Assembly: GCA_918026815.1 (NCBI GenBank)
Contig: CAKJVC010000037.1
Coordinates: forward strand, 186,001-250,000
Length of the DNA: 64,000 nt
Direction of reading: 5' to 3'
Origin: Chalara sp. BL73
Lineage: Eukaryota; Ascomycota; Leotiomycetes; Helotiales
The position numbers and the translations under genes were made by a program. Positions 22,862 through 33,244 of this stretch are shown in pieces; positions within the stretch are counted from its first letter, which is position 1, and each line of letters begins with the position of its first letter. Under the pieces are notes generated by a model, which saw only the letters and a list, made by a program, of their open reading frames with translations, made no database searches and had not been told where the DNA came from.

Positions 22862-24560
22862 AATAATTTTTTATAAATCCAAAAAGTTAATTAATGCTTA
22901 TAGCAATTACTAAATAAATACAAACCGAAAAAATTAAGCTTTAAAAATAAATCAAGTAAAAAAAATGCGAAAATCCCGGAATTCTATTTTTATAGCTTTT
23001 ATTCGAAGTACTAAACTTCGAATTTTTTTCGTATTTTACACGAACATTTTTCGATTTTAAAAAAAGCTAAATTACAAATTTTTAAGTTTTTTAAAGTAGT
23101 CGACATTTGTCAAATTAGCGCTAACGCGCTATACTTTAACATGAAATCTAGTAGCACTAAGTTTTTTTAAACTAGCTTATACGAAATAAACCGGATTATT
23201 AAAAAACTAAAAGCTGCTAAAAATATAAAAACCGAACAGCTGATTTGCTTTAAACTACTTAAATTATATAATTTGTTTTAAAATGTATTTTTTAAAATAG
23301 TTTCGAATACGCTACTTTTTTATCGTTTATATAACTACAAAATTTAGTTAAAAGCTTTTTTGTTTAGCTATTTTTTCTTTTTATATTAACAATCCGCTAA
23401 AAAGCTAAAAACGGTAAAAAAGTACTTGTTAAAGCATTTAAGCAAAAAGTTTATTGCTTATAGCAAAAACCTTTTCGCGTTTTTTGTTTTATTTGTTAAA
23501 AAACTTAACGGCAGCTTGCGTTTTTGTATCGACTACAAAAAGCTTAATACTTTAACTTAAAACGACTTTTACTTTATTTTCAGAATTAATAAATTGTTAA
23601 GCCGAGTGTTAAAAACTAAAATATTTACAAAGCTCGATATTTGTTAAACATTTTACAGAATCCGAATAAATTTCGACTTTGAAAAATACACGACGTTTAA
23701 AACTCGTTACGAATTTTACAAGTACAAAGTGTTATTTTTTAGCTTTACAAATAGACTTGTTACGTATTAGCGATACATAAACGACGTTTTAATAAAATAT
23801 TTAAATAACTTTTATATAGTATACTTCAACGATATTTTTATTTATTTTAAAAACTTTACTATTTATGTCGAGCACGTTAAAAAAATGTTGCAAAAACTTT
23901 GTAATGCCGGACTTTAAGCCGACATCGCTAAATGCGAGTTTTACGTTACTAGAATTAAGTATTTAAAATACATTTTAACTATTAACGAACTAAAAGTAAA
24001 TTTTAATAAAACAAAGCTTTTACGAAACTAAGCTCGACTTACTACTGTTACGAGTATAAAGTTTTTTTTAGGATTTTGCAGATTTTACTAACAGTTTATA
24101 CGTAATTTTAGCTTGATTGTTAAGCTATTAACAACTATTACACATTTTACGGAACTGTTTATATAGTTAAAAAAATATAACTAAACGTTCGAAAATCTGC
24201 AGAAAAGTTTACTAACAGTACAAGCTATTTATTATTTCGATTTCGAACTTTTTACGAAGCTAAAAACGGATTTTTCGAATAAAGTTATTGCGAGTATTAT
24301 TTTTTAAAAACACTTTAACAGCTAATAGTATTTTGTCGGTTTTTATTTACACGTTTTAACAAGTTATAAAATAAACTGAAAAATTCACGACAAAAAGCTA
24401 TACGCTATTGTAAAAACGTTTCGTAAATAGCGTTTTGAGCTTATGTCGGTTTAAAGTTAAGTTAGCGTTTACTCGAACTACAAGTTATTAAAATATTTTA
24501 TAACTACTAAAGTGCTTACAGTTAAGCAAGTATACTAAATAAAGTTTTTTTTCGACTTCA
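22862..24560 (+). pseudogene. Outer chromovirus reverse transcriptase and RNase H
   Basis: Resumes the element after the LINE. LFVKKLNGSLRFCIDYKKLN lies near 23490-23550, FTKLDI near 23630, and the YLDDILIY box appears as YFNDIFIY near 23820. RNase H follows to about 24540. Stops stand at former Trp/Gln codons (for example RY-stop contexts), all transitions. No function possible. Confidence 0.85.
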
Positions 24561-24899
24561 ATTTTAAGATTATGTATACATTAAGCAAAAACAATTTTAA
24601 AGCCGATATTTTTAGCCGAAAAAAACAAAATGTAGCTGTATAAAAAAAAGCTAAAAAAATAACTGTTTTAAAATACTTTTCGGATTTTATTGTTTTAATT
24701 CGTTAATTAATGCTGAACTAGCCGAGCTATATATGTTCGCAATAAATATTTTTTTATTAAACTTCGAAACTTTTCCGAAACTTTTTTTAGACTTTTTAAA
24801 GCTAGTAGCTAAACTACAACAAGCTAACTGTAAGTTTTTTTTAAACTTACAAAAAACTTTACTTAAAAGTTATTATTTCGAAAACGAATTACTACTATA

Positions 24900-26260
24900 C
24901 AAAAAAAAACTGTATGTATTTTGAAATACTTTTTTTTGTACTTGCTTTATTCAAAAAGCGCATAGTCAACTTTTTAGCGCACACTTAAATAAAACTAAAA
25001 CTTATTAGTTGTTTGTTTTTAAGTACTATTAAATCGGCATAAATGCAAACTGTAAACGATACGTTGCTAATTGTAAAATTTGCAAAACAGCTTATATTAA
25101 CTAAACTAAACAACAAAGCTTGTTACACTTTTTATCGGTGCTCGTATATCTGATACAGCATTTTTGTATAAACTTTAAAAAGTTTTTTACAAATAAACAC
25201 AGCTTTAATACTATTCTGGTTTTTATTAATCAGTTAAAAAAAAATACAGTAATAATTTTTTGTTACAAAAAAATCGACGCTTGTAGCGTAGCGACTTTTT
25301 TTTTTCAGTAAATATACCGATTCGGATATACTTCGAAGTCGATAGTTTTTAATAAAAGTTTTTAATTTGTATTTTTTTTTTAAAATAAGTTTTGTAGAAT
25401 TATTAAAGTTAAAATTAAGCTTTCGACGGTTTATTATAAGCAAACAAACGGCTAAACGGAAATTATAAACAAATATATCGATTAAAAGCTTCGACTTTTT
25501 GTTAATTACTATTAAAACAATTAAAGCGAGCTACTTTTTATAATTAACAAAGCATAAATAACTTTTTTACACTTTTTTATTAAAATAGTTTTGTACTAGT
25601 TTAAGTTCGGAGTCGATTTTCGAACGAGTTAAAACTAGAATACGCTTAAAGCTAATACTTTATTAAAAAAGCTAAATTACGAAAATGCACGAAAACTAGC
25701 TAATCGCATAAAAAAATTATAAAAGCTAGCAAAAGCGAACATAATAAAAGTTCAGAAACGCATGTTTTCGTCGGTAAACAAACATCGAAAAGCTATCGAC
25801 TAAAAAGTTACGAATAAAGTTTATTTGTTTACAATAAATTTAAAAAACTATAAGTTTAGCCGAAAGCTAGCCGAATAGTAAATAAGTTTTTTTAAAATTA
25901 TCGAACAAGTAAATAACATTTACAAGCTTGTTTTGTTTGCTAAATCAAAAATTTATAACGTTTTTTTTTTTAACGTATTAACTAAAAATCCAAACAATTC
26001 GTTACCGGGCTAAAAAAATCCTAAGTTTAAAGCAAAGCTAATTGCTGAAAAAAAAAAAAAAAAAGTTAACAATATTAAAGCAGTACGCAAAATTAAAAAC
26101 GTTTTAAAATATTAAATCAGCTAAATCGGCTACAATTCGGACTTTGAATAGTATTTTGCTTTTAACTTTATAAAGTCACTTTACAAAATTCGCGACTTTT
26201 ATATACAAAACTTTCGCTTACTAAAGCTTTTTCGTAAGTTTGCGAAATAAATTACAGCTT
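24900..26260 (+). pseudogene. Outer chromovirus integrase and chromodomain-like tail
   Basis: The integrase zinc finger is readable at about 24950-25085 (H...H then CKRYVANCKICK). The GPY/F-type tether follows at about 25810-25990 (SRKLAE, FKIIEQVN, IYNVFFFNVL, NNSLPG). At about 26080-26230 comes a chromodomain remnant (KIKNVLKY, IGYNSDFE, KSLYKIRDF). Chromodomains direct such elements to heterochromatin. All parts are interrupted by stops. Confidence 0.78.
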
Positions 26261-27641
26261 AGAAATCTAGCCAAAAAAATTACAATTACTTAGCAAACGA
26301 CCGGGTTTAAATACTGAATTTTTTTCGACAACTTTCCGACTTTAATTATATATTACAAATTACAGTACAATTTATAATACAAGCAAAGCAATTCAATTAG
26401 CAATTTAATACTTTTTAATTTAAAGCTTAAGTTAACGATTTTTGCAGTATAAACTTTTTAGTAACACTAAACCGATTTCGCTACAAAAAACTATTTTCGC
26501 AAATAAACACTGTCGAAATTTATACTACAAAAATGCTGACTTGCTTTCCGAAACAAAGCTTAACACTTTTTTATTTAGTTACAAAATCTTTTTTTTTCGC
26601 TTTAGTAAGTTTCGCCGGAATCTTTATTTTTACTTTTATTTTTTTTTCGTTTTTTTTCTTGTTTTTATTTTTATATAAGTTAGCAACTCGGAAAAAATTT
26701 ACTCGGCTATTTTTCCGACTTTTTTTTTTAGTAACACGACCGATAATACGCCGAACGGCAGTTATACTAACTACGGAAGCTTGCACTGCAACTACAACTT
26801 TTTTAAGTTTATAAAGCTTTTAATTAAAGTTAAACCGAGTCGAATAAAATACGAACGATTTACTATTAATATATTCGCTATTTCGGACCGGAAAGCACGA
26901 GTTTTTTTTAACAAAGCAAAGCTTATGTCGAACTGCGTCCGAAGTATAAACGCTAAGCTAACCGACACGATTTTATTTAGTGCTGCTGTTACAGCGCGGA
27001 TTTAAGCATTTTGTACTGCTTGAAAAGCAGCAAATTCAGTAAACACGTATTACAGGATCTAGCTAAAAGTAAACAAGTAAAAAATACGAATAAAATTCGA
27101 GAATTTACAAGTACGCAAAAAGCATTTTATGCGGTACAATAATTATACTTTTTCGAAAAAAGCCGACTAAACAAGCATTAATGCTTTTTATTATTTTTTT
27201 TTGCTCGAAAGCAGCAAAAACAGTATATACAGTAAGCCGCAGCTAATACGCTAAGTAAAGTAAGTAAAAACATAATTTACAAGTATTAGTACTAAAATTT
27301 ATACCGAAACTTTTCCGTTAAAGCAAACTTACAAATAATAGTTGTTGTTAGTAAAAAAAATAAAAATAAAAATAAAAAAAAGTAAAGTTATTTATATTCT
27401 TAAAAAGCACAAAAAACTTTATTATAACTGTTTTTACAATATTAAAGCAATTTTAAATAGTTTTTATTGTAATAGTAACTTACAGAAGTTACTATTGTTG
27501 CGAAATACTATTCTGTTGTTAAGCTCGCTTAGTATTGTACACTAAATTAAGAAATTTCTTAACACCGGAACTTTACCGAATTACTACCGAACTATTTTAT
27601 TTCGAAGCTTAAAAGCAAACTTTTTTTAAAAAAAAAAGTAA
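26261..27641. other. Outer chromovirus 3' non-coding stretch, eroded
   Basis: 1.4 kb between the chromodomain and the 3' LTR. AT-rich with small low-complexity ORFs on both strands that I regard as artefacts. An A-rich run (27627-27641) next to the LTR is the likely polypurine tract. Confidence 0.55.
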
Positions 27642-27901
27642 TGTAACAATCGGTAAGCCTAAAGCACGGCGCGAAAGTCAAAATACAAAAGCAAAAAGTA
27701 GTAATCAGAGTATAAAGGGTTTCAGACTTAATACGAGGTAGACTCGAAGTCGCCTATATAAAGGCCTGTTTATATCCTCTACAGTTGCTCTTCATGTTTT
27801 TGTATCCTTAGTACTTTAGACCTATAAGGCAATCACGATCAGCCTATTGTACGCACTCCCATATGCCTCTATTCTAGCCCGTGATTCCTTGCGTCGTTAC
27901 A
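27642..27901 (+). repeat. 3' LTR of outer chromovirus
   Basis: 260 bp. The left 100-110 bp carry many G-to-A and a few C-to-T changes against the 5' LTR; the right half is clean. TATATAAA is retained at about 27755. Confidence 0.93.
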
Positions 27902-29001
27902 TTAGGCATACTAGCTACTAAGCTTTCAAACAATGAATCAAAAAGAGCATCCCAGGCAGCTTTCAACGCTTTTTTTATAGCTTTAATAGCTTTTTCTCCG
28001 TAAGAATTCGTTTTCCAGACTTTTGGAAACATTTCTATTACTTTCTTTTTAAAAGCTTTTTACGTATGCTCAATAAAGTTCAAGTCAAGTGAACAAAGTA
28101 GCTAGCTAGTCGTCAATATCTTATAATCTGTAAACTATTTTTTAACTTTACGAGCAGTATAAATAGGTGCGTTATCTTGCATGAAAATAAGGCTATTTTT
28201 GTAAAATTCGAGTAAATTGTTGTCGAGTACATTTAAGTAAAAGTTTGCGGAATAGCTATGCTTCTTCGACTTAAAGTCTCGATTTAAAATATATAATTTT
28301 AACTTTTTGCTACTACTCCAAAATATGCTTTATACTATAACTCGAAAGTTTTTACTTTTTTTATAAGTTGATACTATCGAAAGCTTTTATTTTTCAGAAA
28401 AACAGCTAAATACTTAGACTTGTTTTAACTTTTTATTTCGCTTTGCGAAACACTTATTAAACTACATGTAATCGCGCTACTTATCGACATTCCAGTAACG
28501 CCGGCACTTGTTCCAAAGTAGTCGATTTTCCGCATTAGCTTTACTAAGCTCTGAGCGACGTTTAGCACGCTAGTAATACAGGTTATTGTTTCGTGCTATG
28601 CTTTTAATGTAAGTGTTGCTTATTTCCAGCTTAGTATTTTTCCGACGCTTTTTAAACGTAAACTTAAGCTTTAATCGTAAGCTACGTAGCATATATCGAC
28701 GATTTCGTTCTGAATATGTCGCTAGAGCATTTAGTCGGCCTAACGAATAGCTATTAGTGTTAAAAAAATCAAGTCGAATAGCACTTTTTACAGCTTGTCG
28801 CGAGCTTTGTATTACTTCTGCAATTTGACGTTGCGACATACTAGCAATTTTGGCCCTAACCATTTTTCCTCTTGAATAAGGACTAGTATTTATACCACGA
28901 ACCTTATTCTCATCAATTGTACGTAACGGAGTACGTTGAGGTGGCATAATTAAAAGATGTTGAAGAAGTAAAATGTGGGAAGCGCGAATTTTCGTGTTCA
29001 T
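27902..29001 (-). pseudogene. Tc1/mariner transposase, main part
   Basis: Starts at ATG 29001 (or the internal MPPQRTP). The first 143 codons are open: an HTH segment (MSQRQIAEVIQSSRQAVKSAI), then SNTYIKSIARNN. Beyond 28570 the reading is mutated but clear: RDYM-stop-FNKC (the first catalytic Asp is now Asn), FMQDNAPIYTARKVK with the second Asp intact, and LDLNFIEH with the Glu of DD34E intact. It ends with FESLVASMP at the chromovirus border. The rest is at 3088-3141. The enzyme would have cut and pasted the element at TA sites. Confidence 0.9.
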
Positions 29002-29011
29002 GTACGCGAGG

Positions 29012-29038
29012 TGGGCCCTTATTTAGTGTGGGGCACTG
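29012..29038 (-). repeat. Right TIR of the Tc1/mariner element
   Basis: Read inward from 29038 it is CAGTGCCCCACACTAAATAA and on, matching 2911-2937. TA follows at 29039-29040. Confidence 0.9.
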
Positions 29039-29338
29039 TATGTATGATGGTCGCCATTGGAGAAACCGGTAGATATCATCTCACTTCACTGCTACTCCCT
29101 TGGGTACTCGGTCTAACAATCTTGCAAGCCGGCCTAGGACAAATAAATGCCTAGTCATCTCCTCGCCTTAATTGTTGCCCTTATTTCTATCTCTCTGAAT
29201 TGTGACCGCCATATATATGATTCCTATCGGTTCTATTACTTCGACATGGTAAGCCGAGCAACACCATTTGATATTGATGTTCAACATACTAAAGTCGCCC
29301 CCGATGTACATAGGTTTACCGTTTGAAGACATCGTTGT

Positions 29339-29638
29339 GTAACAATCGAAGGCATATGGACTCCTGATCACGTGGCAAGGTACGGACCCAAGATGGGGGA
29401 GAGCCCATACGGACCCCCTTCGGACATGGCACTCATATCCCTTACGGACCTAGGTACGACACGGACTCCGGAAGGATATAGAGAGGGATATAAAAGGCGC
29501 TTCTTATGTCTACAAGATTATTTCTTTCTCTATGTTTTTTATATCCTTCGTAGTAGACCTCTTAGAATGCTACTATTAGCCTAAGATACATACTCCCATA
29601 TACCTCTACTCAGCCTGTAGTGTTCTAGCGTCGTTACA
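29339..29638 (+). mobile_element. Solo LTR (300 bp), relative of the outer chromovirus LTR
   Basis: TGTAACAATCGAAGG...GCGTCGTTACA, with CGTTG on both sides (29334-29338, 29639-29643). TATAAAAG at 29489-29496. Ends and terminal motifs match the chromovirus LTR, but the middle differs, so it is a sister family. It shows no obvious C-to-T damage. It lies directly upstream of, or inside the 5' end of, the prolyl-hydroxylase-like gene. Confidence 0.9.
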
Positions 29639-29670
29639 CGTTGCTGCTAGTTCCTCTGAGTTTGGTTCTC

Positions 29671-30553
29671 ATGAACTTTGTTCGCATATGGAAGTCTTTA
29701 CCTATCTCAATTGGCATATCCCGCATCCTCAATAGGGTCTCCGAGACAGTACCGCTAGCCATGAAACATGACTACGACTGTGTGCATGACTTCACAATCG
29801 AAATTCTCTCAGTTGAACCCTTGATAATATACATCAACAATTTCCTGAAAGAGACAGAAGTGAGATACTTTCTTGAACAGAGGTAAAGATATACATCACT
29901 CACCAGATGCTTCGCGAGGTGATCGAATACTTGGCTGATTGCTTGCAACCTTACTAGCAAAGACGAATTTCAAGGCTCGCTCGTCTATAATCAGAACTTG
30001 GAAACAGTTATTGATACGGAGTTTCGAACGTCACAGTCCGCCATGGTTCCGCGAAATGATACTGTCGGCCTGTGCCTGTTACAAAGGATGAAGTCCATCC
30101 TCGGCAACATTCAGCACATCGAAACCGAAAAGATTCAAATTATCAAATACGAGCCCAGCGAGCAATTCCGTACCCATATGGACTGGTTTGATAAGCCCCG
30201 GAATACAGCATATAACATTAGAATGCCGCAACATGCCATACAACCGGATGGTCAGTATTTTCGCCTATCTCCATGACGACTGTGCGGGTGGTGAGACATA
30301 CTTTTCTCAAGTTAAAGGCGTCTCGTCCAACGCGGATGGGGAGAAATTCTCTAGGAGAGAGTCAGGACAGGGCATGTTAATCGGCCCGAAGCGAGGCAAT
30401 GCTGCTTTCTGGAACAATCTGTTTCCCAACGGCGCCGGGGACCCACGAGTTGCTCACGCTGGTTTACCAGTACATGAGGGGACAAAGATTGGCATGAATA
30501 TTTTTAGTCATTATTATTATGATGCACCCATGCTTGGTGGAGACGAAGAATGA
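29671..30553 (+). pseudogene. Prolyl 4-hydroxylase-like 2OG-Fe(II) dioxygenase, frameshifted
   Basis: Would hydroxylate a protein or small substrate using Fe(II), O2 and 2-oxoglutarate. Exon 1 (ATG 29671 or 29761) has LSVEPLIIYINNFLKETEV, the usual N-terminal strand. The intron 29883-29957 keeps phase. Exon 2 carries the first iron ligands in HMDWF (about 30175). The frame then breaks between about 30215 and 30240 without a usable intron. The next frame continues MVSIFAYLHDDCAGGETYF, the distal His in RVAHAG (about 30450), the 2OG-binding GTKIGMN, and stops at 30551-30553. All motif residues survive, so the break may be recent or an assembly error. The solo LTR at 29339-29638 probably replaced its promoter or N-terminus. 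Confidence 0.8.
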
Positions 30554-30756
30554 GGGGTAGAGTGATCCCACATTAACTTTAAAAACAACGAGCTAAAATA
30601 TTAACAATAAAAATAGTATTAATCAGAACTTTTTAAAACCATTTTGAGTTTATACAGAAATACTTTAAGTATTTTTTAACTATAAAGTTTAATAGTTTAG
30701 AATCAGAAACTATACATTATACAAATAACCGGCGCAAATACACTAAAAGCATTAAA

Positions 30757-30760
<4 letters not shown>
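30554..30760. other. AT-rich spacer before LINE copy 2
   Basis: 200 bp of strongly AT-rich sequence with the same mutated look as the retrotransposons. No source element recognised. Confidence 0.5.

Positions 30761-30810
<50 letters not shown>
30761..30810. repeat. (ATT)n microsatellite, LINE 3' tail
   Basis: About 16 ATT units; the longest tail of the three LINE 3' ends in the window, consistent with a recent insertion or later expansion. Confidence 0.9.
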
Positions 30811-30811
<1 letters not shown>

Positions 30812-31379
30812 CTTTTAACGTGCTGTATCAGTCGAGGACTATGTAGCACGGCTAGCGCCTAGGCGCTAGCGTTCCTATCTAGTTTATGTACAAGCAATGG
30901 CGGTAGTCGATGTATTCCAGTGAATGTTGAGGGTCTAGCCCTAATTGTAGCGAATAGCAAAACAAATGAAATCGTAGCGAACGTTTATTCCTTTTTCTTT
31001 AGCTCCCTTAGCGCCTTTAGCTCCTGTTCCCGCTTTAGCCTATTCAGGTGATTCCGTCTAGTACAGACGCTAGTTTCTTTGAGGAACGCTAGCGTCTTTT
31101 CAATGCCGATTGTTGTGTGCAATAATAAGGCCATTGTAAGCCTGTTTCTTCCAAGGTCGTTTTTGAGCTTTGATCTAGCTAAAACTAGCTTAGGATCATT
31201 ACAGCTGAGTAGCAAATGCTGAGCTGTTTCCTTCGTTCCGCACACGCACTTGTCAGACGTCACATGACCTAGTTTGTGCAAATATGATCGAATATAGCCA
31301 TGGCCGAGTTTTAGTTGAAATAGCGAGCTGGCTAGCTTTCTAGTCGTTCCGCGCGGTAGTTGTATTTTTGACTTGATTT

Positions 31380-31492
31380 TGTTGAAACCTCAGGCACACA
31401 GCCCCACTATAAACCCTGACTGCAGGCATATAAGATAGGAGGCCCTGCCCCTATCATTGAATAATACAATCATGTTCTCTCTCATTTCAACA
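31380..31492. mobile_element. 113 bp LTR-like insertion with 8 bp inverted ends
   Basis: Begins TGTTGAAACC and ends ATTTCAACA, with perfect 8 bp inverted ends, flanked by GATTT (31375-31379, 31493-31497). The empty site is in copy 1 (near 22255). Ends and duplication fit the solo LTR of a very small element (TRIM-like or a Copia LTR). A MITE is the alternative. Confidence 0.82.
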
Positions 31493-32861
31493 GATTTTCC
31501 ACGGAAATAGCTTTTTGTATGTAAATGGATTTGTACTAGGCTTGCTGTCGTACTTTACTAGCACATTTTTCCATTCCGCAATATTAGCTTTTTTAGCTTC
31601 GCAGCCGAATACCGCAAAACTCGTCGTTGTAGTGCTAGGCTCAATAGTTGTAGCTAGTTTAGCTAATTTGTCGGCTTGGTCGTTTCCGTAAATATCCGTA
31701 TGCCCTAAAACCCACTTTAGTGCAATACTAGCTCCTTTTTCTATTGCATATAGCGTAGCTTCGCTAGCTCTGATTTGCTGTGATTGGCCAGGATTGTCGT
31801 TAACTGATTTTAGCCTGTGAAGTGCGGCTTGGTTGTCGGCATAAATATTGTAGTTCTGGCCAGGCTGTGCTATTGTACTAGCGTATTCGATAGCTTGGGT
31901 GATTCCTTCTAGCTCTCCATTGTAGACTAGCTGTAATTGGCCAATGTTGTCGATATTACGATGTATTGTACTAGGCCGTCCTTGATTGTCGTATTGTAGC
32001 GCAATAAAGCCGATTCCTACACCTGTCGATTCGGTGCTCGGAATCATCGACGCGTCGGAGTAGATAATTGTACTAAGGTAGCTTAAGTGATTCAAGCTAG
32101 TTTGGTGCATTGTAGTAGCGTCCTCTTTTGACAACGAGCTGATTTCGACCTTGTACGGCGTAGTGCGATTCCATGGAGCGTACTTGTAGTGTTGTATGTG
32201 CTCTAATCTAGCTAAACTAGCTAAACTAGCTGAACTAGCTGAACTAGCGATGCGTTCTAGCTGTGTGCCGGCTGTAGCTGTTTGTGTAGCTTGTCTGATA
32301 GGGTGATTTTGAGGTAGCTTCAAAGCTCGAATAGTATATTGTCGTACGCTAGCATTAAGTCGTACGCTAGCGGGATACAATGCCGATTCGACTTCCATAG
32401 GGCAAATAGGGCTAGTTCGGAAAACACCTAGTATTTTGCGTAGTGCCAGGTTCTGTAATGATTGTAATTGTCGGCTGAATTGTGCTTGACCTTTCCACCA
32501 TATTACCGCTCCGTAGTCGGCCACGCTAGTCACGCAAGCGAGGCATAATTGTCGAATAGCAAAAGGACTAAGACCTTGCTCCGTATTAGCTAGTCTAGCT
32601 AGTCGATTGAAAGCTGACCTAGCTTGACTAGTACGTATTGCGACGTGTTGCTTGAATGTGAGCCCTGAATCGAACCAAATGCCTAGCCAGCGTACTAGCT
32701 TTTTTGGCTGTACGACGTTGTTGTCAGGTAGTCGTAAGCTAATTGTACTAGCTAGTTTGGCTGTCGTAAAGTGGATTAGTTCGGTTTTGGCCAAATCGAA
32801 TTGAATTGCATTCAAGCTCGCTAGTTCAGCTATAGTTTAGCTACTTCGCGTTCTAGAATAC

Positions 32862-33244
32862 TGTTGGAAAGGTAAGTACGTGATAATAGAAGCTTAATAG
32901 TAATAGCTATACGGATTCGCTAATAGACAGCTGTGTTGACTTTGACTTGAAATTGAATTGAACTATTTGTTGAACTTTTTAACTTGAACTTGTTCTATTT
33001 ACAAAGGAGCGGACAGGCTTATTTATACCCTATTATGCTCTACTAGCGTGAGTCATAGCTTACGCGTCTTTAGAATTGATTTCTAATAAAAAGAATCGAA
33101 AAGATTTAAATCGAATTCGATTTGTAATAGAGTGGCGAATATGACTCATGTGGCAAATATGACTCATAGCAAAATGACTCATGTGGCGAATAAAAGATAC
33201 TATCACCTAATATTACGTAATGTTGGATTACGTAATAATCAACA
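32862..33244 (-). mobile_element. Solo LTR, same family as 19085-19451
   Basis: 383 bp, reverse orientation in the window, flanked by AATAC (32857-32861, 33245-33249). Shares the three clustered TGAGTCA sites and the TATA-like box with the LTR in LINE copy 1. It is inserted at another ORF2 position (before the YMDD region's downstream helix), so the two insertions are independent. Confidence 0.9.

Larger units (their letters stand above)
3142..27901 (+). mobile_element. Ty3/Gypsy chromovirus LTR retrotransposon (outer), heavily mutated
   Basis: Two 260 bp LTRs, both TGTAAC...GTTACA, bound the element. Flanking pentamers are TCAGG (3137-3141) and TTAGG (27902-27906), a target duplication with one C-to-T difference. 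After removal of the inner Gypsy and the LINE about 7.5 kb remains, a normal Gypsy size. Domain order on the plus strand is gag zinc knuckle, reverse transcriptase, RNase H, integrase with H2C2 finger, then a chromodomain-like tail, which is the chromovirus order. Every ORF is destroyed by stops and D-to-N or W-to-stop changes. Confidence 0.93.
2911..29038 (-). mobile_element. Tc1/mariner transposon, interrupted by nested retrotransposons
   Basis: The outermost element of the nest. The left TIR begins CAGTACTAGACAG (2911) and the right TIR, read inward from 29038, begins CAGTGCCCCACAC. Both continue TAAATAAGGGCCCA, with TA on each side (2909-2910, 29039-29040). Without the insertion at 3142-27901 the element is about 1.36 kb. 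Its single gene, a transposase on the minus strand, is cut between codons that join as SMP and RIQACI. The element is dead because the transposase is split and carries many nonsense changes. Confidence 0.92.

Noticed and set aside
26442..27005. Overlapping hydrophobic ORFs downstream of the chromodomain, which might look like membrane or envelope-like proteins
   Set aside because: Phe/Leu runs come from T-rich homopolymers on one strand; the other strand is equally open and Lys-rich.
29168..29371. 67-codon minus-strand ORF between the Tc1 element and the solo LTR
   Set aside because: It runs into the LTR, has no family resemblance, and its codons are not biased; no splice logic.
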